DNA of 64,000 bases from Paraburkholderia sediminicola. Lineage in GTDB: Bacteria > Pseudomonadota > Gammaproteobacteria > Burkholderiales > Burkholderiaceae. Shown here piece after piece: positions 7,577 to 14,560 of the stretch (positions are counted from its first letter, which is position 1; the number at the start of each line of letters is the position of its first letter). The position numbers and the translations under genes were made by a program. The notes below the pieces were generated by a model that was given only the letters and a program-made list of their open reading frames with translations, was not told the origin of the DNA and searched no databases. The stretch is from positions 78,514-142,513 of the forward strand of contig NZ_CADIKC010000015.1 in NCBI RefSeq assembly GCF_902859805.1. Reading direction: 5' to 3'.

Positions 7577-8139
7577 GCTGCGACACCTTCACGGATATGG
7601 CGCGCGATCCGGCCTTCGGCGTGGATGCGCTGATCCCAATAGCGGTAGTACAGGTTTCTAAGCCACGTGCCGAGCACTGCACTGGGCAACTTCGTGCGCC
7701 CGAGCACGTGGGGTGCACGCGCGACCACGATCTGATAACCGTCCGGCCTCCGACTCTCGAGCGCGGGGTTGTAATACGGATCCGTGACCGCCGGCACAAC
7801 ATGCCAGACGCCCGATTTCGCCGGCACCCACTCAGGAATTCCGAGGTTCTCCGGCACCACGTAGATGAAACGCGTGATCCAATCCGGCATACCGACCCAC
7901 TTCGGCTTCGACAGATCCTTGCGCCAGTCTGCGAGGGAGACCTTCACTTCGAGCTCAGTTGCGTAGCCCGCGCGCGTGATCAATACGAAGTCGGCGCGGT
8001 AGTTGCCGCGGTGTGAGCCAATGCCCCAGCGGATCTCCGCTTCGGGAATGAGCGTGTTTGCGCGGTGGTCGACGTGCCGACGGATCGCAGCCTCGACGAG
8101 GCCGGCGTTGAGTTTGGTTGTGGAGGCTGCTTTGCTCAT
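7573..8139 (-). CDS. Predicted MmcB-like PD-(D/E)XK nuclease
   Basis: 188 residues. The ATG at 8139 overlaps the upstream stop. Residues 45-75 show the core of the fold: YRADFVLITRAG then ATELEVKVSLADWRKD, giving D-x-n-E-x-K, followed by a helix and a strand RFIYVVP. This resembles MmcB-type proteins. The C-terminal 60 residues are basic. It precedes the replication gene in the same operon, so a DNA-processing role is likely. Confidence 0.7.
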   Translation of the reverse strand: MSKAASTTKLNAGLVEAAIRRHVDHRANTLIPEAEIRWGIGSHRGNYRADFVLITRAGYATELEVKVSLADWRKDLSKPKWVGMPDWITRFIYVVPENLGIPEWVPAKSGVWHVVPAVTDPYYNPALESRRPDGYQIVVARAPHVLGRTKLPSAVLGTWLRNLYYRYWDQRIHAEGRIARHIREGVAA

Positions 8140-8366
8140 GCGCGCCGCCATAGCCAGTGCGTGGCAAATCCGCGAACCCACGCGATCGCATACAGGATCG
8201 ACAGCGCGAACATGCCCCACTGTTGGGATTGGTACGTCGTATAGAACCAGAACGGCTGCCCAGCGAGGCCAAACAGGCATGCGAAGCGCCGGCGTTCAGG
8301 CTTCGTATCCTGCGAGAGGAACGCTGCGCCCGCGCCGAGCACGCCAATTGCAATCTGCTCGATCAC
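8136..8366 (-). CDS. Small phage membrane protein
   Basis: 76 residues from a GTG at 8366 that overlaps the upstream stop. There are two or three hydrophobic stretches (about residues 4-18, 32-44 and 52-66) with Arg/Lys-rich turns between them. Type known from several temperate phages without function; could be involved in superinfection exclusion, but nothing here shows it. Confidence 0.65.
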   Translation of the reverse strand: MIEQIAIGVLGAGAAFLSQDTKPERRRFACLFGLAGQPFWFYTTYQSQQWGMFALSILYAIAWVRGFATHWLWRRA

Positions 8367-8644
8367 ACAGACTCCCGTCGCGCGACGTTGATGCGGAATG
8401 ACGTCCTGCGGCCTTCCCTGAATTGCATGACGAAGCCCATCGCCTCGAGCACCTTCAGCTGGCGACGCACGCCGCTGTCCGAGATCCGGCATTTAACGGC
8501 GAGCTCCGGGACAGTCACCGAGCATTCTCCCGTGCTCTGCACGCTCAGGTGCGCGAGGCGCAAGAGTACGATCAGCCCGTGTGACGACAGGTCGACGTCG
8601 GCCGGGTCGATCTCCCAGGTGAGATTGGTAAGGTGGTGCGACAT
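8363..8644 (-). CDS. Winged-helix phage regulator-like protein
   Basis: 93 residues forming a single winged helix: LIVLLRLAHLS, then VPELAVKCRISDSGVRRQLKVLEAMGFV as helix-turn-helix and FREGRRTSFRI as wing. It probably binds DNA. ATG overlaps the stop of the 50-residue gene (TGATG). Confidence 0.75.
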   Translation of the reverse strand: MSHHLTNLTWEIDPADVDLSSHGLIVLLRLAHLSVQSTGECSVTVPELAVKCRISDSGVRRQLKVLEAMGFVMQFREGRRTSFRINVARRESV

Positions 8645-8796
8645 CAGTGTCTCCAGAGAAGAGCGATGCCGAGCGAGACGACAAAGCTGACGCTAAGCTG
8701 GCGAATGAAACGCCGGCGCACCGGGAAGAACGCGCAGATCAGGAGCGCGCCCGCGGCCGCTCGCATCGTCGAGTCGATCAATTCGTGCAGTTCCAT
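8644..8796 (-). CDS. 50-residue membrane protein
   Basis: Reading from the ATG at 8796 gives 50 codons, starting MELHELIDSTM, with two hydrophobic stretches (about residues 13-24 and 35-47) separated by an Arg-rich turn (PVRRRFIRQ). The stop overlaps the next ATG exactly (TGATG) and the gap to the previous gene is 10 bases, so it fits the operon pattern. Function unknown. Confidence 0.6.
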   Translation of the reverse strand: MELHELIDSTMRAAAGALLICAFFPVRRRFIRQLSVSFVVSLGIALLWRH

Positions 8797-8806
8797 GGCC
8801 ATCCCG

Positions 8807-8995
8807 TCAGTGGCGCAATTTCTGTGATTCCTGCAGGCGCGCGATACTCAGCACGGCGAAAGCAAGTTGCAGTTGCGCGTCGAAATGCATCATCCGGAGT
8901 AGTTCCGTCGTGGTCGCCGACACGCTGTCTCCTGCCCGGGCGCGCGCAGTACGCAACGCCTCTTGTGTAAGCCGATCGGCCTCGACTTCTGTCAC
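8807..8995 (-). CDS. Small helical phage protein, unknown
   Basis: 62 residues from a GTG at 8995 that overlaps the upstream stop (GTGA). All helical, acidic N-terminus (MTEVEADRL). No family recognised. Confidence 0.6.
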   Translation of the reverse strand: MTEVEADRLTQEALRTARARAGDSVSATTTELLRMMHFDAQLQLAFAVLSIARLQESQKLRH

Positions 8996-9399
8996 CGCAT
9001 GCTCTCCGCAGCGAAGAACTCCTCAACCAGCCTCACGGCCATGTCGCGCGCGAGCCATTGCCCGATCGCGCAATTGCCGAGCTGCTCCTGCACGACGCCG
9101 ACCTTGTCGGCCGGCAGCTTGCGGCGTTTGCGACCTTTCTCATCGCGATCGTCGGGATGGAAGTACTCAGAGACATGCTGCTGAATGAGGTCGCACATCG
9201 ACGCGAGATACGTCTCGGTCATGCCCGGGTGGCGACGGCTTTTCCAGGCGAGCACGCATGCATCGCGGAAGGTCGCGCACGCCTCGATCTGTTCGCGAGG
9301 CAGAAACCGCAGCCGCGGCGCTTCTGAAGCGACGGGCGGCGGGGGGTGAATTGTTCTGCCGCGTGGGTGTGCAGCGGCGCTGTGATAGTCAAATGTCAT
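8992..9399 (-). CDS. Phage protein, unknown
   Basis: 135 residues. The ATG at 9399 has AAGAGGTG upstream; the longer reading from 9462 lacks a site. The N-terminal 35 residues are Pro/His/Arg-rich and probably disordered; the rest is helical with a basic patch (DEKGRKRRKLPADK, about 85-98). Could be a nucleic-acid-associated protein. No family recognised. Confidence 0.65.
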   Translation of the reverse strand: MTFDYHSAAAHPRGRTIHPPPPVASEAPRLRFLPREQIEACATFRDACVLAWKSRRHPGMTETYLASMCDLIQQHVSEYFHPDDRDEKGRKRRKLPADKVGVVQEQLGNCAIGQWLARDMAVRLVEEFFAAESMR

Positions 9400-9474
9400 C
9401 GATACACCTCTTGGTACACCGGTCGGCCGGCGGCGAAAATTTTTTGCATGGACACCATGCAAATCCCCGAAAAC

Positions 9475-9837
9475 TCACGCGCCGCCCTCCTTCGATTCGG
9501 GCGCACGCTTCTCGCCGCCATTGGCTATGAGATACATAAGCACCGCGCCGATGAGGTAAATACCCGCGAGCACCGGACGGCCGATTGCAGCCAGACCGAG
9601 CACGCGTACACCTGTTGCGCCGCGGTGGAAGTAACGCACCACGAGCGGCGATTTCTTGATCTTGGGAGGGGTGTACTTCGGGTGACTGACGATGCCCGCG
9701 ATGAAGAACAGCAGAATCGCCCATGCCCACAGGTAGAAAATGAGCATGCGACCTGCGGCCTCATACCCAAGCGCCAACCAGAGATAGGCGAGCAAGCCTT
9801 CCGCCAGCACGATGCAAATGCCAAAGAGGGATTTCAT
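9475..9837 (-). CDS. Phage membrane protein, three predicted helices
   Basis: 120 residues with hydrophobic segments at about 1-22, 30-50 and 78-104, and a basic loop between (PKYTPPKIKKSP). It lies directly behind the Cro-like gene, the position in lambdoid phages of early accessory or exclusion genes. Function unknown. Confidence 0.7.
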   Translation of the reverse strand: MKSLFGICIVLAEGLLAYLWLALGYEAAGRMLIFYLWAWAILLFFIAGIVSHPKYTPPKIKKSPLVVRYFHRGATGVRVLGLAAIGRPVLAGIYLIGAVLMYLIANGGEKRAPESKEGGA

Positions 9838-10107
9838 CTAAGCGCCCTCCTTTTCGACTGGAGCACTGATCCCCGACGCGACGCCGGTCTGCAGAAGGCG
9901 CTCGCGCAGAACTTGGCCGCCCGTCAATTGCTCGATCGCGGCGGCGTAGTGAGTCTCGTCCGTCCATTCGGTTCGAGGCAGCCGGCCTTTCGCCGCCCAC
10001 TTCTTCACCGCCTGATAGGTGACCGGGCGCTCGATCAGCTCGTTCAAAGCCTTAGTAAAGGCAGTGACGCCGCCGGCGTGCTTGATGGCTTGTTCGATGA
10101 GGTTCAT
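9838..10107 (-). CDS. Cro/YdaS-like early regulator
   Basis: 89 residues starting MNLIEQAIKHAGG, a YdaS/Cro-type helix-turn-helix (about residues 3-40: VTAFTKALNELI...TYQAVKKWAAKGRLP). The promoter -10 box ends seven bases before this ATG, so the transcript probably begins at or next to the A of ATG and the message is leaderless. An extended reading to 10137 would overlap the promoter. It faces the repressor gene, forming the genetic switch. Confidence 0.8.
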   Translation of the reverse strand: MNLIEQAIKHAGGVTAFTKALNELIERPVTYQAVKKWAAKGRLPRTEWTDETHYAAAIEQLTGGQVLRERLLQTGVASGISAPVEKEGA

Positions 10108-10114
10108 GCGCAGC

Positions 10115-10144
10115 ATTTTAGAACCGCAAGTTACCAAACGGCAA
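10115..10144 (-). promoter_or_regulatory. Leftward early promoter (Cro side)
   Basis: -35 TTGCCG and -10 TAAAAT with an 18-base spacer. The spacer carries GGTAAC and GTTC words at the same positions as in the rightward promoter at 11171-11200. Confidence 0.7.
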
Positions 10145-10158
10145 GAACTGATTGTTCT
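10144..10158. promoter_or_regulatory. Operator-like inverted repeat at the switch
   Basis: AGAAC-TGATT-GTTCT is a perfect inverted repeat touching the -35 box of the leftward promoter and lying 26 bases before the repressor ATG. A likely binding site for the repressor or the Cro-like protein. Confidence 0.55.
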
Positions 10159-10183
10159 TTGCTATGCGCGGACAATAGAACCC

Positions 10184-10867
10184 ATGGTTACTGACGATCA
10201 AAAGCGAGCTTTCTCCGAGCGCCTGAACGAGGCACTCGACGACATCGGCTTCCCCGCAAAGGGCGCCGGGCGGCAGAGTGCGCTGGGCGAGAAGATGGGC
10301 GTTTCGCAAAAGGGAGCGCGAAAGTGGCTCGAGGGCGAGGCGATCCCGGCCACCTCGCGGATCATTGATCTCGCGCAGTGGCTCAACGTCAATTTCGAAT
10401 GGCTAGCGATGGCGCGCGGCGCCAAAAAGGGGGCGACCCCGGCCGAACCGGCTACTGAACCCGCCACCACGGCGAGCGATTCCGTGCAGGGGACGTCCTT
10501 CGCACCGGCAAAGATCACTGTCGCGCTCGCCAAAATCTTGAACGAGATAGACGGCCAGCACCGCCTGGCGGCGATTACGGACGACGACGCAACTTTATTG
10601 CGTGCAGCATTGCATGCCGTGCAAACTGACATGTCGCCTACAATTCGCGCCGCAATCCTATTAATGCTTGGCGCGCAAAACTCTCGAGAAGAGGGTAAAA
10701 ACACCTCTAATCCCCCGTTTAAAGCGGCGCCGACCGCAGCACACTCAACTTCTGACAACGGCGCCGACAGCCCCGCAGCCTTTGCCAGAAGCGCTAGAGC
10801 CGACCTCCGATCGGCCGCGGAACCTGAGAGTGACAAACAACATGACACGGGAAAGCACGGGACCTGA
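10184..10867 (+). CDS. Phage repressor-like HTH protein, no peptidase domain
   Basis: 227 residues starting MVTDDQKRAFSERL. Residues 5-60 are an XRE-type helix-turn-helix (ALGEKMGVSQKGARKWLEGEAIP). Residues 85-100 are an Ala/Pro/Thr linker, and 105-150 a short helical segment. The C-terminus is low complexity. There is no LexA/CI-type S24 peptidase domain, so induction by RecA-driven self-cleavage is not expected. It is the rightward partner of the Cro-like gene. Confidence 0.8.
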   Translation: MVTDDQKRAFSERLNEALDDIGFPAKGAGRQSALGEKMGVSQKGARKWLEGEAIPATSRIIDLAQWLNVNFEWLAMARGAKKGATPAEPATEPATTASDSVQGTSFAPAKITVALAKILNEIDGQHRLAAITDDDATLLRAALHAVQTDMSPTIRAAILLMLGAQNSREEGKNTSNPPFKAAPTAAHSTSDNGADSPAAFARSARADLRSAAEPESDKQHDTGKHGT

Positions 10868-11081
10868 CATCGTGGACTTTGTGGCCTATCGGGCCGCCCG
10901 GTGTAAGAAAGCCCGAATCGACAATGACGAAATCATTACGGACGTACATCTATCGGTGACCCGGGGTGGAACTGTAGTTCCGAGCCCGGCGCGCGTCGCC
11001 GACCTCCACGTATTGGCCGTCCTCGCCTGGTGCCTCGATATGTCGTCAAGCATGCTCGATACATATCTGCTCACTCACTAA
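10842..11081 (+). CDS. Small phage protein after the repressor, unknown
   Basis: 79 residues from ATG 10842 (MTRESTGPDIVDFVAYR), overlapping the repressor end by 26 bases. The first half is basic with an IVDFVAYRAARC helix, the second half hydrophobic and helical. A terminator follows at 11105. No family recognised. Confidence 0.6.
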   Translation: MTRESTGPDIVDFVAYRAARCKKARIDNDEIITDVHLSVTRGGTVVPSPARVADLHVLAVLAWCLDMSSSMLDTYLLTH

Positions 11082-11104
11082 CCACAGATCCCTTCGCCGC
11101 CAGA

Positions 11105-11127
11105 CGCCCGCTTTGCGGGCTTTTTTT
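11105..11127 (+). terminator. Rho-independent terminator after the repressor unit
   Basis: GCCCGC-TTT-GCGGGC followed by seven T. Confidence 0.9.
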
Positions 11128-11170
11128 CGTCCTCAGCCCGGCTTGTTACAAATTAGGTAACTTTCGGTAC

Positions 11171-11200
11171 TTGCCAGAACGTAACCGATAGTTCTATTAT
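11171..11200 (+). promoter_or_regulatory. Rightward early promoter with operator-like words
   Basis: -35 TTGCCA, 18-base spacer, -10 TATTAT. The spacer contains GTAAC and GTTC in the same register as the leftward promoter. A further inverted pair GTTAC/GTAAC lies just upstream (about 11147-11163). Confidence 0.75.
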
Positions 11201-11234
11201 TCGCTCCAACGAGTAGCAAACAACGGAGCGAGAG

Positions 11235-11657
11235 ATGGCCCACCAACAGTCAGCAACACCCACCGGCAATACCCGGCGCGGCGCGCGCGCTGTGCACCCG
11301 GCCGTCCTCTGCAGCACCAACTTCGATGTGTTCTTTCGTTGCGATCAGGTTCGCAAGGGCCCGAACATCGTGCGCGTCGAAGCCGTGAATATCTGGGAAG
11401 CCGAAGACAAGGCGTGGACCTATGCAGGACACCACGATCTCACCGGCTTCAAGGTCGACGCCGTGGTCACTGCGCTGCCCCCGCGCCGCGTTCCATTGAA
11501 GATCCCGCGTGCAGTGAAGCTGACTTTGCGCATTACCCGGAACGTGCTCGCCGTGCTCGGCGTGTGCTTCGTGGTCTTGCTCGGCCTCGGCTATATGCAG
11601 TATCAGGATCGGCTCGCCGCCGGCGATACGTCGTGCTCGTTCACCCGGTGCCTGTGA
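11235..11657 (+). CDS. Phage protein with one transmembrane helix
   Basis: 140 residues, first gene of the rightward operon, with GGAGCGAGAG upstream. Residues 20-85 form a soluble beta-rich domain (FDVFFRCDQVRKGPNIVRVEAVNIWEA is typical in tone of a small barrel). Residues about 98-120 are a transmembrane helix (VLAVLGVCFVVLLGLGYM) and a short Cys-containing tail follows. Function unknown. Confidence 0.7.
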   Translation: MAHQQSATPTGNTRRGARAVHPAVLCSTNFDVFFRCDQVRKGPNIVRVEAVNIWEAEDKAWTYAGHHDLTGFKVDAVVTALPPRRVPLKIPRAVKLTLRITRNVLAVLGVCFVVLLGLGYMQYQDRLAAGDTSCSFTRCL

Positions 11658-11665
11658 GATCAGCC

Positions 11666-11860
11666 ATGAAGATCTCCTACTACACCAACCTCGGGCCGCG
11701 CGACTATGCGCACGTCATATGGTCGCCTGTTGTCGATGACTTCGGCAACGAGATTGAGCTCATTGAATTGCTGCCGAAGTCGGTGCGGATCGATGCATTC
11801 TATGCGGCCATCGGTTTCGCGCCGCTCGAGCACCTCGACAACATGTGCGGGGAGCACTGA
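11666..11860 (+). CDS. Small phage protein, unknown
   Basis: 64 residues starting MKISYYTNLGPRDYAHV, acidic, mixed alpha/beta. Eight bases separate it from the upstream stop and one from the next ATG. No family recognised. Confidence 0.65.
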   Translation: MKISYYTNLGPRDYAHVIWSPVVDDFGNEIELIELLPKSVRIDAFYAAIGFAPLEHLDNMCGEH

Positions 11861-11861
11861 A

Positions 11862-12122
11862 ATGCGCCCGGTCCCAGTCCATCTCCCAGACGAAGCGCTC
11901 GAGCCGGTATGTCGTGCGATGGGTCTGCCTGCGCCGCAGGATCTTCCGCCACCAATGCGCGCCGTCGTGAACGCCCACGCGCATGCCCTTCGCAACCCCA
12001 GCCCCCGCGTGCGCAGCGTCTCGCGCGCGCGGCCCGCATCTGGCGGTCAGGCCTCGCTTGGCTTCGACGAGAACTGCGTCGACATCAAGCGTCGCGCCGC
12101 CAACGATATCGACGAGGACTGA
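11862..12122 (+). CDS. Small phage protein, unknown
   Basis: 86 residues: a helical N-terminus (EALEPVCRAMGLP), a Pro/Arg/Ala-rich middle and an acidic end (FDENCVDIKRRAANDIDED). Follows the previous gene at once. No family recognised. Confidence 0.6.
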   Translation: MRPVPVHLPDEALEPVCRAMGLPAPQDLPPPMRAVVNAHAHALRNPSPRVRSVSRARPASGGQASLGFDENCVDIKRRAANDIDED

Positions 12123-12126
12123 CGCG

Positions 12127-12342
12127 ATGCCTTACGTGACCGTCGATGTGGACGTCGATCTCCGTCAGATTGACCGTGATGACTTGATTAAAGAGCTCGA
12201 AAGCCGAGGAATGCCTTCGATGTTCGGCGTCGAGGTATCCGTGGCTCAGATCTTCGAGGCCTTCTATCTCGGCAATGAAGCTGCTGGGGTCGATCTTACG
12301 AAACAGTGGCTTCAGCAAACCACAGGGAGGGTGCTTCCGTGA
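12127..12342 (+). CDS. Small phage protein, unknown
   Basis: 71 residues with a repetitive Val/Asp strand at the start (VTVDVDVDLRQID) then helices. Five bases separate it from the upstream gene and it overlaps the next GTG. The opening V-x-V-D pattern is found in small phage proteins of unknown role. Confidence 0.7.
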   Translation: MPYVTVDVDVDLRQIDRDDLIKELESRGMPSMFGVEVSVAQIFEAFYLGNEAAGVDLTKQWLQQTTGRVLP

Positions 12343-13091
12343 ACACACTCGGTTATGTGGGCTCGGCCCTCGTTGCATTCGGTTCCGTTGCCTGGACGCT
12401 CACGACTGTCGCCGGTCGCTTCGACCACGCTTTCGACTCTGACCAACACCTGCCCGCCCCCGCGAACGATGACCGGGCTCTTCCGGAGGCGCGGTCGCGG
12501 CGCGCCTTCCGCATAGGAAGCGCCGTGAGCATGCTTCTTCGTAACGGCCTTCCGGCCACCCCCGTGCGGCTGCGTTGCCTCCCGCAGGAGCAGGCAGCAA
12601 ACGCTCCGCGCGTGCCGGCCGACGTGACGCCGACACTCAGCTTCGCGAACTGCCACTACTACAAGATCTGCTGTGTTTGCGGCGAACCGCTCGGCCAGTA
12701 CAAGGCGTTCATCACCCGCCCGCTGTCGGCGATCAGCCGCCGCTGCAGCGAAGCACCGGCACACCAGGACTGCGCCAAATTTACGGCGGCGACCCAATCA
12801 CGCGGCACCAGCATCGGCCTGGTCATGGTCTGGGTAACGCGCACCTATGAAGTGTCAGACGGTGACTCCGACGTCCGGGTGTGCATCGGCGACCCTGAAC
12901 AGGTGTTCTGGTACCAAGACGGCCGTTGCGCCCGCCGCGACGAAGTGCGTGCCTGTTTCGAAGCTGAATTGCCTCCTCTCTATACCGCTGCGCATGTTGC
13001 GGGCGATGAGGCTTTGCTCCGGCTCGATATGAGCGTCGCCAGGGCTACCCGGTTTTTCCCTCGCCACGGCTTCGCGCCGCATCTCGGGTGA
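12339..13091 (+). CDS. Cys/His-rich phage protein with N-terminal hydrophobic segment
   Basis: 250 residues from a GTG at 12339 that overlaps the upstream stop. Residues 4-25 are hydrophobic (possible membrane anchor), 30-95 are Arg/Ala/Pro-rich, and 105-150 contain YYKICCVCGEPLG, then a Cys and HQDC, which looks like a zinc-binding domain. The last 90 residues are mixed. Function unknown. An alternative start at 12306 would overlap the previous gene more. Confidence 0.7.
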   Translation: MNTLGYVGSALVAFGSVAWTLTTVAGRFDHAFDSDQHLPAPANDDRALPEARSRRAFRIGSAVSMLLRNGLPATPVRLRCLPQEQAANAPRVPADVTPTLSFANCHYYKICCVCGEPLGQYKAFITRPLSAISRRCSEAPAHQDCAKFTAATQSRGTSIGLVMVWVTRTYEVSDGDSDVRVCIGDPEQVFWYQDGRCARRDEVRACFEAELPPLYTAAHVAGDEALLRLDMSVARATRFFPRHGFAPHLG

Positions 13092-13909
13092 ACACCGTGA
13101 AGAACGTCAGCCACCCCAACATGTTTCCGATCGCCGGTGAATCGGTAGCCATCGCGGCCGCCGAAGCTGCGCCGCGTCAGAAGGCCGCTGTCGTCGAGAC
13201 GCCAGTGGACGACATATCGGCTGCGCCGGTGCCGGCGAGCGCATGGGCCAACCCGCTGTCGAAACTCCGGCCGACTGCGGCGCCTGGCGAAACGAAGCAC
13301 GCAACGCGAGCTGACGAAGCGATTGCCTATCTCCGGATCCACGGCCCGTCACCGGCTGGAGATCTCTGCAAGGCAATGGGGATCACGTCGAAGGGTGGCA
13401 TCACCCCGTTCATAAACGCTGCGCTGCGTGACGGCCGCATCGTGCGCAATAACGGGAAGTACTCCGTCGGCGGTGAAGCGGTGCCGAAGCCGGATGCCGA
13501 GCCCAAGGCTGCTCCCGAAGCTATTTCCCACTTCGAAGCAACCACAGCGATCGTCGCGGGCCGCAAAAAAGCAAAACCTGTCGCGGCAAATCGGATCATC
13601 ACCGACGAGGACGACGCATACCCGGAGCATGCGTCCGCGTCGGCAAATCTGCCGGTAGCAGCAAGCGAAGCCGCGGCCGCGATCGCAGCGATGCGTCAAC
13701 CCGCTCCGGCGCCCGCGCCGCCGGTGACTGGACGCAAGCCCGAGTTCGTCGTGTTCGTCGGCGATATCCAGCTGCTCTCGTGGCCCGACGGTGACATCAC
13801 CATCCAGACCGAAAGCAGCACGGTCGATCTCACGCATCAACACTTCCGCGCACTCATCACCCTCGTCGAGCTGCGCGGCGGTTTTTCGGTGGTCTCTCGT
13901 CGGTTGTAA
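13088..13909 (+). CDS. Winged-helix phage protein with C-terminal strand domain
   Basis: 273 residues from a GTG at 13088 overlapping the upstream stop. Residues 75-130 form a winged helix (ADEAIAYLRIHGPSPAGDLCKAMGI...ALRDGRIVRNNGKYSV), residues 135-215 are Ala/Pro/Lys-rich linker, and the end (from about 220) is beta-rich (EFVVFVGDIQLLSWPDG). A DNA-binding regulator is likely. A terminator follows at 13931. Confidence 0.75.
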   Translation: MNTVKNVSHPNMFPIAGESVAIAAAEAAPRQKAAVVETPVDDISAAPVPASAWANPLSKLRPTAAPGETKHATRADEAIAYLRIHGPSPAGDLCKAMGITSKGGITPFINAALRDGRIVRNNGKYSVGGEAVPKPDAEPKAAPEAISHFEATTAIVAGRKKAKPVAANRIITDEDDAYPEHASASANLPVAASEAAAAIAAMRQPAPAPAPPVTGRKPEFVVFVGDIQLLSWPDGDITIQTESSTVDLTHQHFRALITLVELRGGFSVVSRRL

Positions 13910-13930
13910 CCCCCGGTCGGCGAGCTTTGG

Positions 13931-13957
13931 GGGCGGCTCTCACAGCGCCCGTTTTTT
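13931..13957 (+). terminator. Terminator hairpin inside the rightward operon
   Basis: GGGCG...CGCCC stem followed by GTTTTTT. The next ORF starts 13 bases later, so read-through or a separate start must serve the genes beyond. Confidence 0.65.
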
Positions 13958-13969
13958 CCAGGATTTCGA

Positions 13970-14128
13970 ATGCAGCGACGCAGGCAAACACCAACTCTCT
14001 GGCAGCTGCTCGCGGATCTGCAGGCAAACAGTATTTCGCTTCGCGACGCTTACCGACTCACCCGCGCGCATGTGCGCGCCGCCCAGCGCCGGCGCACGAC
14101 GCACAAAACGAAGGGACCAACGCCATGA
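13970..14128 (+). CDS. 52-residue basic phage protein
   Basis: ATG 13970 opens 52 codons (MQRRRQTPTLWQLLADLQ) and the stop overlaps the next ATG (ATGA). An AGGAT word precedes it. The product is very basic with a helix-turn-helix-like segment (SISLRDAYRLTRAHVRAAQRRR), so nucleic acid binding is plausible. Confidence 0.6.
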   Translation: MQRRRQTPTLWQLLADLQANSISLRDAYRLTRAHVRAAQRRRTTHKTKGPTP

Positions 14129-14550
14129 AGACGATTTTCATTTTCAACGATTCGCGGCCCACCGATCACCTGCAGTCGATCGTGGCGCTTGGCGAAGACG
14201 GTCAACGCGTCGGCTGCATCAAGTTCGATAGCTATACGGCACCGCATTGCCAGTTCGCGATGGGTGCCCAGCATCTCTTGCGCGAGGACGACCCCGACAT
14301 CGCTGACCCGGTCCACGCGACGCGCGCGGCATTGCTGCGCCGCTATGACGCGGTCTATGGCGCCGGCAACTGGATGCCCATGTGGCTCGATGCGCCGGCA
14401 ACCAATGGCGCGTGGCGCCGCGCCTTGTACCTCTTCCGTCAGCGCCAGTCGCAGCCGGTCGAAGGTGCCCAGTTCGGTAACGCAGCCCTCGCCGGCATCC
14501 TCGGCGCGATCTTCAATCCGGCCGACAGCGTGCCGCACACCACTCACTAA
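14125..14550 (+). CDS. Phage protein, unknown
   Basis: 141 residues starting MKTIFIFNDSRPTDHLQS; AAGGGA precedes the ATG. It is mixed alpha/beta with a helical C-terminus ending NPADSVPHTTH. It overlaps the 52-residue gene and precedes the ParB-like gene by 10 bases. No family recognised. Confidence 0.7.
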   Translation: MKTIFIFNDSRPTDHLQSIVALGEDGQRVGCIKFDSYTAPHCQFAMGAQHLLREDDPDIADPVHATRAALLRRYDAVYGAGNWMPMWLDAPATNGAWRRALYLFRQRQSQPVEGAQFGNAALAGILGAIFNPADSVPHTTH

Positions 14551-14560
14551 ATTCACCGCC

